Of a stretch of 64,000 nt of DNA, positions 38,370 to 47,227 are shown piece after piece. The DNA comes from Collimonas fungivorans. Its GTDB lineage: Bacteria; Pseudomonadota; Gammaproteobacteria; Burkholderiales; Burkholderiaceae_D. The translations under genes and the position numbers were made by a program. A model generated the notes under the pieces. The model searched no databases. It saw only the letters and a program-made list of their open reading frames with translations, and was not told the DNA's origin. The DNA is taken from NCBI RefSeq assembly GCF_001584145.1, contig NZ_CP013232.1:5535730-5599729 (forward strand), given 5' to 3'. Numbering within the stretch: position 1 is the first letter of the stretch; each line of letters starts with the position of its first letter.

Positions 38370-39835
38370 CGGCCCGCTCTCAACTCACCTTTCCGCGCTG
38401 GATGGCCGGCATGGTCCTGGCTGCCGGATTGGCGCAAGGCGGTGCCGCAGCAGCAGCCGATACCGCGGCGACCGCTGCCGTGGCTGCCGCTCCGGCCGCA
38501 GCGCCCAACGCCGACCAGATCACGCGCGGCGCTTACCTGGCCAAGGCCGCCGACTGTATCGCCTGCCACACGGTTGATCCGGCCAAGCCGTTCGCCGGCG
38601 GTTATCCGCTGGCGACGCCGTTCGGCACCATCTACGGCCCCAACATCACGCCGGATAAAGAGACCGGCATCGGCAACTGGAGCGATGAGGATTTCATCCG
38701 CGCCCTGCACAACGGCATCGACGACGAAGGCAAGCATCTATATCCTGCCTTCCCCTACGCGTCCTTCACCAAGCTGTCGCGCGACGATGTGCTGGCGATC
38801 AAGGCCTACCTGTTCAGCCTGCCGCCGATCCCGCAAAAGAACCTGGAAAACAAGCTGCCCTTCCCGCTCAACCAGCGCTGGATCCTGGCCGGCTGGAACC
38901 TGTTCAACTTCAAGCCGGGCGAATGGAAGGACGATGCCGGCAAGAGCCCGGAATGGAATCGCGGCGCTTACCTGGTGGAAGGGCTGGCCCACTGCCAGGA
39001 ATGCCATACGCCGCGTAACCTGACCATGGGCGTCGACCTCAAGCGCTCCTTCGGCGGCGCCCAGCTGGGCGGCTGGACCGCGTTCAACATCACGCCCGAT
39101 CCGGTCAGCGGCATCGGCGGCTGGAAGGACGAAGAAATCGTCCAGTACCTGAAAACCGGCCTGGTGCCGGGCAAGGCATCCGCGGCCGGCGGCATGGCGG
39201 AAGCGATCGAACACAGCCTGCAATACCTGAGCGAGCCTGACCTGAAGGCGATCGTCACTTACATGCGCAGCGTGCCGGCCATCAGCGATGCGGCCGACAA
39301 GAAACCGCGCTACGCCTGGGGCCAGGCAGCGGATGACGATGCCGATTTGCGCGGGGTGGCGGCGGTATCGGTCAGCAGCAATGCCGCCAGCGGCGCCGAG
39401 CTGTTCAGCGGCAACTGCGCCAGCTGCCACTCGGCCAGCGGCAGCGGCGTGGTCGGCGGTTATTACCCTTCCCTGTTCAGCAACAGCGTGGTGGGCGCGC
39501 GCGATCCCGGCAACTTGCTGATGGTGATCCTCAACGGCGTGCAGCGCCGCGGCAAGGACGAGCAGACTTTCATGCCCGGTTTTGCCGGCCACCTCAACGA
39601 TGGCCAGGTCGCCATGCTGGCCAACTACGTGGTCAAGCAGTACGGCCATGCCGATACGCCGCCGATTACGCCAGAGCAGGTCAAGGTGCAGCGCCAGGGC
39701 GGGCCGGTGTCGCCGATGCTGACTTTACTGCCATGGGGACTAGGCGCGGCAGGGCTGATCGTGTTATTTATACTGTTTTCACTGATCATGCGTCGTGGCC
39801 GGCGGCCTTCCAAGGACGACTCGGCTGCTTCATAG
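38366..39835 (+). CDS. Triheme cytochrome c subunit of the FAD dehydrogenase
   Basis: The 489-residue protein overlaps the flavoprotein stop as ATGA. It has a signal peptide, three CxxCH heme sites (C64 IACH, C210 QECH, C351 ASCH) and a C-terminal membrane anchor (WGLGAAGLIVLFILFSLIM) followed by a basic tail. Such subunits accept electrons from the flavoprotein and reduce ubiquinone in the inner membrane. The three genes make a complete periplasmic dehydrogenase complex. Confidence 0.93.
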   Translation: MTARSQLTFPRWMAGMVLAAGLAQGGAAAAADTAATAAVAAAPAAAPNADQITRGAYLAKAADCIACHTVDPAKPFAGGYPLATPFGTIYGPNITPDKETGIGNWSDEDFIRALHNGIDDEGKHLYPAFPYASFTKLSRDDVLAIKAYLFSLPPIPQKNLENKLPFPLNQRWILAGWNLFNFKPGEWKDDAGKSPEWNRGAYLVEGLAHCQECHTPRNLTMGVDLKRSFGGAQLGGWTAFNITPDPVSGIGGWKDEEIVQYLKTGLVPGKASAAGGMAEAIEHSLQYLSEPDLKAIVTYMRSVPAISDAADKKPRYAWGQAADDDADLRGVAAVSVSSNAASGAELFSGNCASCHSASGSGVVGGYYPSLFSNSVVGARDPGNLLMVILNGVQRRGKDEQTFMPGFAGHLNDGQVAMLANYVVKQYGHADTPPITPEQVKVQRQGGPVSPMLTLLPWGLGAAGLIVLFILFSLIMRRGRRPSKDDSAAS

Positions 39836-39875
39836 GAACAGGTTCATAGAAATCGCATCATAGGAATATCTACTC

Positions 39876-40361
39876 ATGGCCCTACGTATCATCGCCACCG
39901 GCGGCACTTTCGATAAACATTACGACGAGATCGCCGGTAAACTGACTTTCGCCACCAGCCACCTGCCGCAGGTGATCCAGCGCGCGCGCATCACTACCGA
40001 AATCGCGCTGGAAGAACTGCCGCTGCTCGATTCGCTCGACATGCAAGACATCGACCGCCGGCGCGTGCTGGCTTCCTGCACGCATGCGGCGGAATCGGCG
40101 ATAGTCATCATCCACGGCACCGACACCATGCGCGAGACCGCCGCCGTGCTGGGCGCGGCGGCGCTGGAAAAGACGATCGTGGTGACCGGCGCGATGATTC
40201 CCTATGCGATTGCCAACTCCGATGCCTTGTTCAATTTCGGCTTTGCCTGCGGCGTTGCGCAATCCTTGCCGCACGGCGTGTACGTGGCGATGAACGGCAA
40301 GATTTTTGCATGGGACAAAGTAGAGAAAAACCGGGTTGCAGGAGTCTTTGAGCCTTTGTAA
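39876..40361 (+). CDS. Small asparaginase-domain protein
   Basis: The 161-residue protein corresponds only to the N-terminal domain of type I/II L-asparaginases, which are about 330 residues. Both catalytic threonine motifs are present (TGGTFDKHY near residue 8 and HGTDTMRETA near 79), as is GAMIPYAIANSD, which ends the domain. The C-terminal domain is absent and the stop is followed at once by a terminator, so this is a compact family rather than a recent truncation. Whether it hydrolyses asparagine is unknown. It lies 40 bases after the cytochrome gene. Confidence 0.82.
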   Translation: MALRIIATGGTFDKHYDEIAGKLTFATSHLPQVIQRARITTEIALEELPLLDSLDMQDIDRRRVLASCTHAAESAIVIIHGTDTMRETAAVLGAAALEKTIVVTGAMIPYAIANSDALFNFGFACGVAQSLPHGVYVAMNGKIFAWDKVEKNRVAGVFEPL

Positions 40362-40382
40362 TATCTTTTCTTCAGGCGAAAA

Positions 40383-40411
40383 AAAACGGGGCAGAATTTC
40401 TGCCCCGTTTT
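40383..40411. terminator. Bidirectional Rho-independent terminator
   Basis: Arms AAAACGGGGCAGAA and TTCTGCCCCGTTTT have A- and T-runs outside. It lies between the convergent asparaginase-like and M3 peptidase genes. Confidence 0.93.
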
Positions 40412-40427
40412 CACATCCAGCCCACTG

Positions 40428-42632
40428 TTACTTGGTTACCCCGGTCAGGCCGCGCGCCTCCAGCAGAGGCTCGACTTCCGGCCCGCGTCCGTAGAAGTCC
40501 TTGAACTGGGCGCTAGGGTCGGCGCTGAAGCCGCGCGACAGCACCTTGGCGCGCAACAGGTCGCCGTTGGCGCGTTTCAGGCCGCCGTGGGTGTCCATCC
40601 AGTGCTCGGTATCCTTGGCCAGCACGTCGCTCCAGATATAAGCGTAATAACCGGCTGCATAGCCGCTGGCGAAGATGTGCTGGAAGTATTGCGTGTGGTA
40701 GCGCGGCGGCACCACATAACCGTCGCCGCTGCTGGCAGCCTGCAAGGTTTTGGCTTCAAACGCCATCACATCCTTGGCGGCCGGCGTCTGGCCTGCCGGC
40801 AGCTGGTGCCAGGCCTGGTCCAGCATGGCCGCCGCCAGGTATTCCGAAGTCTCGAAACCGGCATTGAACTTGCGCGCCGCCAGCACCTTGTTGACCAGCG
40901 CCCGCGGCATCGGCTTGCCGGTTTTATAGTGCTTGGCGTAGTGGGCCAGGACTTGCGGATTGTGCGACCACATTTCATTGAACTGCGACGGGTATTCGAC
41001 GAAATCCGGCGGCACCGAGGCGCCAGAGAACATCGGATACTGGACGCTGGAGAACATGCCGTGCAAGGCATGGCCGAACTCGTGGAACATGGTGTTGACT
41101 TCGTCAAACGTCAGCAGCACCGGCTTGCCGGCCGGCGGTTTGACGATGTTGATATTGTTCGAGACCACCGGCTTGGTCCCGAACAGACGCGATTGCGGAA
41201 CATAGCTGTTCATCCAGGCGCCGCCCTGCTTGTTGTCGCGGGCGAAAGGATCGAACAGGAATAAGGCCAATGGCGAACCGTCCTGGTCGAACACTTCGAA
41301 TACCCGCACATCTTTCTGGTACACCGGCAGGTCGGTGCGTTCCTTGAAGTTGATGCCGTACAGCTGCTGGGCAGCATAGAACACGCCGTTCTGCAGCACA
41401 TTGTTCAATTCGAAGTAAGGCTTGATCTGGGATTCGTCGAAGTTGTAGCGCGACTTGCGCACCTGTTCAGAGTAAAACGCCCAGTCCCACGGCTGCAGCT
41501 TGAACGGCTTGGCATGGCTGGCCTTGGCCTGGCGGTCTATCACCTGCTGTATGGCGGCCGCTTCCTTGCGGGCGTTGGCGGCAGCGGGCGGCGCCAGCTG
41601 GGCCAGCATGCGGTTGACGGCGTCCGGCGTGCCGGCGGTTTCATCTTCCAGCTCATAGGCGGCGTGGCTAGGATAACCCAGCAGCGCGGCGCGCTGGGCG
41701 CGCAGTTTGACGATCTGGGCGACGCCGGCGACATTGTCGTCGCTGCCGCCGTTGGCGCGCGTGATGGACGCGGTATAGAGGCGCTCACGCAGCTGGCGGT
41801 TCTTGAGCTGCGCCAGCAGCGGCTGGTCGGTGGTGTTTTGCAGGGCGATCAGCCATTTGCCGTCCAGCTTGCGGCTGCTTGCAGCCTGCGCCGCGGCGCT
41901 GATCTGTTCCGGCGTCAGACCATCAAGGTCGGCCTGGCGATCGACTATCACCGCGCCGTCGTTATTCGCTTTCAGCAGGGTCTGCTGGAATTGCGTGGTG
42001 AGCGAAGAAATCTGCTGGTTCAGCTTGCGCAGCTGGTCCTTGTCGGCGGCCGACAAACGGGCGCCGGCCCTGACGAATTCGGTGCGGTAGCGTTCCAGCA
42101 GGCGCAGCGATTCCGGATCGAGGCCGAGGCTGCTGCGTTGCTGGTACAACTGTTCGACGCGGGCAAACAGTTGCGGGTCGAGGAAAATGGCGTCCTTGTG
42201 GTCGGCCAGCTTGGGCGCCATGTCCTGCTGGGTCTGGTCCAGTTCCGGGCTGGTGTTGGCGCTCACCAGGTTAAAGAATACTTCGCTGACGCGGCTCAGC
42301 ATCTGGCCCGAGCGTTCCATCGCGACGATGGTGTTGTCGAAGTTCGGCGCCGCCGGATTGGCGGCGATTGCGCGCGCTTCCTGGCGTTGCTGCGCCATGC
42401 CTGCTTCGAACGCCGGTTTATAGTCGCTATCCTTGATCCGGTCGAATGGCGGCATGTTGTACGGCAGGCTGCTGACCTGGGCGAACGGGGAATTTGCAGC
42501 GAGCGCCGCGGTGGCGGCTGAGGCTTGCGATGCCTTGGTTGATTCATTGTCGGCTGTCGTGCAGCCTATCATGCCGGCAGCCGCCGTCAACATCAATCCG
42601 CACAGCGTGATACGTCGTGTAGAAACTTGCAT
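40428..42632 (-). CDS. M3-family peptidyl-dipeptidase (Dcp-like), lipoprotein
   Basis: The 734-residue zinc peptidase has the thimet-type motif HEFGH at residues 517-521 within MFHEFGHALHGMF and the Dcp-like layout of a long helical N-terminal part. A lipoprotein signal is present (LMLTAAAGMIGC), putting the lipid-anchored Cys at residue 24, so it probably acts in the periplasm rather than the cytosol as E. coli Dcp is usually described. It removes C-terminal dipeptides from peptides. The gene is monocistronic and is preceded by a large palindrome. Confidence 0.92.
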   Translation of the reverse strand: MQVSTRRITLCGLMLTAAAGMIGCTTADNESTKASQASAATAALAANSPFAQVSSLPYNMPPFDRIKDSDYKPAFEAGMAQQRQEARAIAANPAAPNFDNTIVAMERSGQMLSRVSEVFFNLVSANTSPELDQTQQDMAPKLADHKDAIFLDPQLFARVEQLYQQRSSLGLDPESLRLLERYRTEFVRAGARLSAADKDQLRKLNQQISSLTTQFQQTLLKANNDGAVIVDRQADLDGLTPEQISAAAQAASSRKLDGKWLIALQNTTDQPLLAQLKNRQLRERLYTASITRANGGSDDNVAGVAQIVKLRAQRAALLGYPSHAAYELEDETAGTPDAVNRMLAQLAPPAAANARKEAAAIQQVIDRQAKASHAKPFKLQPWDWAFYSEQVRKSRYNFDESQIKPYFELNNVLQNGVFYAAQQLYGINFKERTDLPVYQKDVRVFEVFDQDGSPLALFLFDPFARDNKQGGAWMNSYVPQSRLFGTKPVVSNNINIVKPPAGKPVLLTFDEVNTMFHEFGHALHGMFSSVQYPMFSGASVPPDFVEYPSQFNEMWSHNPQVLAHYAKHYKTGKPMPRALVNKVLAARKFNAGFETSEYLAAAMLDQAWHQLPAGQTPAAKDVMAFEAKTLQAASSGDGYVVPPRYHTQYFQHIFASGYAAGYYAYIWSDVLAKDTEHWMDTHGGLKRANGDLLRAKVLSRGFSADPSAQFKDFYGRGPEVEPLLEARGLTGVTK

Positions 42633-42654
42633 CAGTTCTCCTTGGGTTGGTACA

Positions 42655-42814
42655 AGTGGACTGTAACAGCCAATTCAGAAGTGCCTGTCACGTACCCGAC
42701 CCGCATGGCGGCGTTGCAAATGCTCGCAATAGTCTCGCTATTGCTCCGCTTTGCGCCTTGCCCTGCGCGCCGGGTACGCGCCCTTCACTCCCGAATCGGC
42801 TGTTACAGTCCACT
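42655..42814. repeat. 160-bp near-perfect palindrome
   Basis: The whole element folds on itself with arms of nearly 80 bases. The outer 17 bases, AGTGGACTGTAACAGCC and GGCTGTTACAGTCCACT, match perfectly. Inner matches include CGTACCCG/CGGGTACG and GCAATAG/CTATTGC. It fills most of the 334-base gap between the peptidase and porin genes. It may be a MITE-like element or a large RNA hairpin; no coding sequence is evident. Confidence 0.85.
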
Positions 42815-42966
42815 AGGTATTATTTTTTTGACGAAACATTCTACGCCAGCATTCAAGCTCCCGGGAATCACGCCTTATTTTGATGAAAAAAAACGGAAGA
42901 CATGCATGTCTTCCGTCTCGAACGGCAGGCCAGCAAAGGCCATGCCGTTTTGCACATCAACCGGGT

Positions 42967-44040
42967 TTAGAAGCGGTGCTGGATGCCGGCGATGACGCCG
43001 GTCTGGCTGCTGCCGTAGGCAATATCGTCACGCGACAAGCCGACCAGCTGCGAATTCTTCGCTTTGGCATAGGCCGCGCTCAGATACAGGTCGGTGCGTT
43101 TCGACAGTGCATACTTGCCGCGCACCGAATACATGATCGGATCGGCATCCTTGCCGCTGGCGACGTTCTTGATGTTCTGGTAGTAGATGGCGCCGATCAG
43201 CGTCACTACCGGCGTCACCTTGTAGCTGGCGCCGCCCCAGAAGAAATCGCTGCGCAGGTCGGCTGCATTCGACGCCAGCGTCTTCTTGTAGTTGCGATAA
43301 CCCAGGCTCAGGCTCAGGTTGCTGCCGAGCTGGTAATTGCCCGCCAGGTGGATGGTGGTGGCCTTGTCGTAAGCACTGTTGGTGGCGCTGGCGGCAGTGC
43401 CGTTGACCCGGTCGAATGTCGCCGCGATGCGGAACGGGCCGCTTTCGTAGCCCACACCCACGTCATATTTTGCGCTGTCGCTGGTGCTGCCAGCCGTCTC
43501 GCCAAAGCCATAGGTAGCGCCCAGCTTGAAGTCGCCGAACTTGCCCTGGTACTTGATGATGTTCGGCTGGTTGGTCGGCATGCCATCCTTGCGGCCACCG
43601 GTGGCGCCAGCGGAAGTCACCCATGAATACTGGGCCGAATAACCCATGGGGTCGAACGGCAGGATGAAATCATAGGTAGTGGTGAAAGAGCGGCCCAGCA
43701 CTACTTTACCGAAGCTGCCTTCCAGGCCGACATTGGCCTGGCGGTTGAACAGCAGGCCGGCGCTGTCGAATTCGCCGGTATCGGTCTTGAAACCGTTTTC
43801 CAGCTGGAATACGGCTTTCAGGCCGCCGCCCAGGTCCTCGGTACCGCGAAAGCCGATGCGCGACGTATTCGTGGCGCCCGAGCTCAGGCGCACCAGGCCG
43901 TCCTTGTTGGCATTGGCGTTGTTCACATACTCGACCCCGGTATCGATGATGCCGTAGACGGTGACGCTGGTCTGGGCGTAAGCGCCGGATGCCAGCGTGC
44001 CGAGTGCGGCCAGTGTTGCCGCCAGGTATTTTCTCTTCAT
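42967..44040 (-). CDS. Gram-negative porin (trimeric, Burkholderiales type)
   Basis: The 357-residue outer-membrane protein has a signal peptide (MKRKYLAATLAALGTLASGA, then YAQ), a mature start SVTVYGIIDTGVEYVNN, alternating beta strands and a terminal phenylalanine (GIQHRF), all typical of general porins. CGGAGGAAC precedes the ATG at 44040. It lies downstream of, and on the same strand as, the ferric-type ABC transporter operon, separated by a REP element, so it may share regulation. The 63 bases before the start hold a plausible promoter area. Confidence 0.95.
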   Translation of the reverse strand: MKRKYLAATLAALGTLASGAYAQTSVTVYGIIDTGVEYVNNANANKDGLVRLSSGATNTSRIGFRGTEDLGGGLKAVFQLENGFKTDTGEFDSAGLLFNRQANVGLEGSFGKVVLGRSFTTTYDFILPFDPMGYSAQYSWVTSAGATGGRKDGMPTNQPNIIKYQGKFGDFKLGATYGFGETAGSTSDSAKYDVGVGYESGPFRIAATFDRVNGTAASATNSAYDKATTIHLAGNYQLGSNLSLSLGYRNYKKTLASNAADLRSDFFWGGASYKVTPVVTLIGAIYYQNIKNVASGKDADPIMYSVRGKYALSKRTDLYLSAAYAKAKNSQLVGLSRDDIAYGSSQTGVIAGIQHRF

Positions 44041-44187
44041 TGTTGTTCCTCCGTTGTGTAATATTTTTTTGTTGGCTGTGCGGTTGCGGCTAAGCTGCAC
44101 AAAGGCTTTTGTGTAACTTGTCTCCCTTCCCTATGGCTTATTGATACTTTCTTCAATCATGACAAAACTTGTTTATCCATCGCTCTC

Positions 44188-44215
44188 GTAGGGTGGGCAC
44201 AGGTGCCCACCCTAC
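44188..44215. repeat. REP-like element, single-hairpin form
   Basis: Arms GTAGGGTGGGCAC and GTGCCCACCCTAC are perfect around an AG spacer. It ends exactly where the ABC ATPase stop codon begins. Confidence 0.9.
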
Positions 44216-45307
44216 CTAGAAGGCCCACAGCGCGTCTTGCGGTAGCTGCAGCCAGTACTCGCCCGGCGCCAGCCGGTGCCGGGCGTAGGCGCGCAGCACG
44301 GTGCTGTCGGCGCTGCTGGCGGCAGCGTTGCGGAACACGCATTCCCAGCGGTCGCCCAGGTACATACAGGTCGACAGCGGCAGCTTGATAGCGTTGTCCA
44401 CCTGCGTAGCGGAGATGTTGACCTGCTCGACGCGGATGATGGCGACCGCATCCTTGTCGCCGCTGCAGATGGTCGGCCCGCGCAGCGTTGCCTTGACGTC
44501 GCCGCCTTCGACCTGCAGCAGGGCATGGCCGCCGTCACGTTCCAGCACCTTGGCCGGCAGGCGGTTGTTGCTGCCCATGAACTCGGCGGTGAACAGGGTG
44601 TCCGGCGTTTCGTACATGCTTTGCGGCGTGCCCTGCTGTTCGATCTTGCCGTTGTTGAGCAGCAGGATGCGATCGGAAATCGCCATCGCTTCGGCCTGGT
44701 CGTGGGTCACCATCAGCGCCGACAAACCGAGCCGCACGATCAGCTCGCGCAGGAAGGCGCGTGCTTCTTCGCGCAGCTTGGCGTCGAGGTTGGACAGCGG
44801 CTCGTCCAGCAGGATCACCGGCGGGTTGTACACCAGCGCGCGGGCGATGGCGACCCGTTGCTGCTGGCCACCCGACAGCTGATGCGGGAAGCGGTCGCCC
44901 AGGTGGCCGAGGCCGAGCTGGCCCAGCACTGTCTTGACGCGGGCGGCGATGTCGCTGCTGTTCATCTTGCGCAGCTTCAGGCCGTAGCCGACATTGTCGG
45001 AAACCGTCTTGTGCGGCCACAGCGCATAGGACTGGAACACCAGTCCCAGGTTGCGCTCTTCTGCCGGGATCTCCAGCTTGCGCTGGCCGTCGAACATGGC
45101 GCGCTCGCCGATCTGTATGCTGCCCGACTTCGGCGATTCCAGGCCGGCTACCGCGCGCAGCAAGGTGGTCTTGCCGCTGCCGGAAGGACCCAGCAGGGCC
45201 ACCACTTCGCCGCGTTGCAATTCCATCGACACGCCCTTGAGGATGGGATTGGCGCTGGCGCCGCTGCCGTAGTCGAGATGCAGGTTGTTGACACTTAATT
45301 CGCTCAT
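44216..45307 (-). CDS. ABC transporter ATPase, ferric/putrescine/phosphonate type (FbpC/PotA-like)
   Basis: The 363-residue ATPase has Walker A GPSGSGKTT near residues 39-47, signature LSGGQQQRVAIARAL, Walker B VILLDEPLSNLDAKLRE, the H-loop MVTHDQAEA and a C-terminal TOBE-like domain. It energises import through the upstream double permease. It lies 27 bases after the permease gene. Such systems carry Fe3+, spermidine, 2-aminoethylphosphonate or sugar phosphates, and the substrate here cannot be fixed. Confidence 0.92.
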   Translation of the reverse strand: MSELSVNNLHLDYGSGASANPILKGVSMELQRGEVVALLGPSGSGKTTLLRAVAGLESPKSGSIQIGERAMFDGQRKLEIPAEERNLGLVFQSYALWPHKTVSDNVGYGLKLRKMNSSDIAARVKTVLGQLGLGHLGDRFPHQLSGGQQQRVAIARALVYNPPVILLDEPLSNLDAKLREEARAFLRELIVRLGLSALMVTHDQAEAMAISDRILLLNNGKIEQQGTPQSMYETPDTLFTAEFMGSNNRLPAKVLERDGGHALLQVEGGDVKATLRGPTICSGDKDAVAIIRVEQVNISATQVDNAIKLPLSTCMYLGDRWECVFRNAAASSADSTVLRAYARHRLAPGEYWLQLPQDALWAF

Positions 45308-45334
45308 GATGATTTCCTGATTGTGTGGTGCAAC

Positions 45335-47155
45335 TTAGTCGTGCAGCTTGACGCCAAAGCGCAGCGCAATGCCGAGGCCGATGGCCACCAGCGTGATGTT
45401 GATGAAGGAGAGAGTGGCGACCAGGTCGACCGAGCCGGAAGCCCACAGCGACACGATCAGCGCGCCGATCACTTCGGTGCCCGGCGAGAGCAGGTAGACG
45501 CCGGTCGAATATTCGCGTTCGAAGATCAGGAACACCATCAGCCAGGCGCCCAGCACGCCGTAGCGCACCAGCGGCAGCGTCACGTCGCGTGTCACCTGCG
45601 AGCGGCGGGCGCCGACTGCGCGCGCCGCTTCTTCCAGCTCCGGGCCGACCTGCAGCAGCGCCGTGGTGATCAGGCGCAAGCCATACGCCAGCCACACCAC
45701 CGAGTAAGCCAGCCACACCGAGAAGATGGTGGAGCGCAGTTCGCGCAGTTGCGGAATCACGTGCTCCACCAGCCACTGCGCCACTACGTTGTCGTAGCCC
45801 TTCAGCATGTTGTCGAGGAACGACGGCACGAACAGGAACACCCACAGGAATGACAAGCCGGCCAGCAAACCCGGCACGGCGCGCGGGATCAGCACGCTGT
45901 AGTCGAGGAAACGGGTGATGCCGTCCGACTTGCGATGCATCGCCAGCGCGATGCAGCAGTAGCAGGCCACCGCGATCGCGCCGCCGATGACGCCGATCAG
46001 GATGGTGTTGACGATGCCGCGCACCAGCGCCGGCTGTTCCCAGATATCGCGGAAGTGCTGCAAGGTGAAAGTGTCGATCAGCGATACGCCGTAACCCCAG
46101 TGCGAGACAAACGCGCGCAGGGCAATGCCGGACAGCGGAATCACGATCGTGAAAATCAGCCAGACCGCGATCAGGCCGAACGCCAGCCATTTCCACTTGC
46201 CCAGCGGCAGCGCCTTCTGGCGTGCGCCCTTGCCCTTGATCGAGACATATTTATTGGCCGAACGCAGCAGCCAGCGCTGGATCATCACCAGCGGCAAAGT
46301 CACCGCCACCAGGCACACCGCCACCGCCGCCATCAGGTGGTAGGACGGCGTGCCGAGCTTGTTGGTCAGCTTGTACAGGTAGGTCGGCAGCACCAGGTGG
46401 CCTTCTGGATCGCCCAGCACCAGCACCAGGCCGAACACTTCGAAACCGAGGAAAAACACCAGCACGCCGGCGTAAGCCAGGGCCGGCATGATCATCGGCA
46501 GCGATACGTTCAACGCCACCTGCAAAGGCGAAGCGCCGGCTACGCGCGCGGCTTCCTCGACATCGGCGCCGAGGCTCTTCAGCGCTGCCGAGGCATACAG
46601 GTAAACGTGCGGCACGTGGGTCAGGCCGGCGATGATGACGATGCTGGGGAAAGCATACACATTCCAAGGCGTCGCTTCGATGCCGACCAGGCGCAGCAGG
46701 TCTTGCACCCACACCGTATAGAAGCCGACCGGTCCCATCGCCACCACATAACCGAAGGCGATCACCATCGGCGATACAAAAATCGGCACCAGCAGCATCG
46801 GTGCGATCCAGCTACGGCCCGGCAGGTCGGTGCGTACCATCAGGAACGCCAGCATGCCGCCCAGCGGCACTGCGATCAGCGCCAGGCCGCTGGCCAGCAG
46901 CAAGCCGTTGATGAAAGCCTGGCGAAAATCTGGATCGTCAAAAATGAAACGATACGGTTCCAGGCTCAGGGTCTTGACCGGCGCGAAGAACGGCGCAGAC
47001 AGAAAACTTTGGTAAAAGATCAGCGCCAGCGGCAGGAAAATCGCCACCGCCGCCAGCGTGACCACCAGTCCGCGCGGCCAATTGAGGCGCGGCCGGCGTA
47101 GGCGCGCCAGCCGGGAACGGCTGGCCAGCGGATGGGGAGGAGAAATGGATGTCAT
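45335..47155 (-). CDS. ABC transporter permease, fused two-domain type (FbpB-like)
   Basis: The 606-residue membrane protein contains two homologous permease halves, each with an EAA loop (EEAARVAGASPLQVALNVSL in the first and EEAARAVGARRSQVTRDVTL in the second). About twelve membrane segments are expected. One chain thus supplies the whole pore. The start MTSISPPHP at 47155 has CAAGGTA upstream; an earlier in-frame start at 47197 is less likely because it lies in a palindrome. Confidence 0.92.
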   Translation of the reverse strand: MTSISPPHPLASRSRLARLRRPRLNWPRGLVVTLAAVAIFLPLALIFYQSFLSAPFFAPVKTLSLEPYRFIFDDPDFRQAFINGLLLASGLALIAVPLGGMLAFLMVRTDLPGRSWIAPMLLVPIFVSPMVIAFGYVVAMGPVGFYTVWVQDLLRLVGIEATPWNVYAFPSIVIIAGLTHVPHVYLYASAALKSLGADVEEAARVAGASPLQVALNVSLPMIMPALAYAGVLVFFLGFEVFGLVLVLGDPEGHLVLPTYLYKLTNKLGTPSYHLMAAVAVCLVAVTLPLVMIQRWLLRSANKYVSIKGKGARQKALPLGKWKWLAFGLIAVWLIFTIVIPLSGIALRAFVSHWGYGVSLIDTFTLQHFRDIWEQPALVRGIVNTILIGVIGGAIAVACYCCIALAMHRKSDGITRFLDYSVLIPRAVPGLLAGLSFLWVFLFVPSFLDNMLKGYDNVVAQWLVEHVIPQLRELRSTIFSVWLAYSVVWLAYGLRLITTALLQVGPELEEAARAVGARRSQVTRDVTLPLVRYGVLGAWLMVFLIFEREYSTGVYLLSPGTEVIGALIVSLWASGSVDLVATLSFINITLVAIGLGIALRFGVKLHD

Positions 47156-47192
47156 TTTGTACCTTGCAGAAAAACCCGGGTCTAGAAAATCC

Positions 47193-47218
47193 GCCATCCC
47201 CGCGCAGGCGGGGATGGC
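47193..47218. repeat. Palindrome of the CATCCCCGC type
   Basis: Arms GCCATCCCCGC and GCGGGGATGGC pair perfectly around CAGG with a slight offset. It sits in the gap between the binding-protein and permease genes of one operon. This sequence type is common between genes in many betaproteobacteria. Confidence 0.8.
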
Positions 47219-47227
47219 ATGCTTGCC

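Noticed and set aside
44535-46196. 553-codon minus-strand frame overlapping the permease and ATPase genes
   Set aside because: The other frame gives complete ABC permease and ATPase motifs; this one gives Arg/Gly-rich low-complexity sequence.
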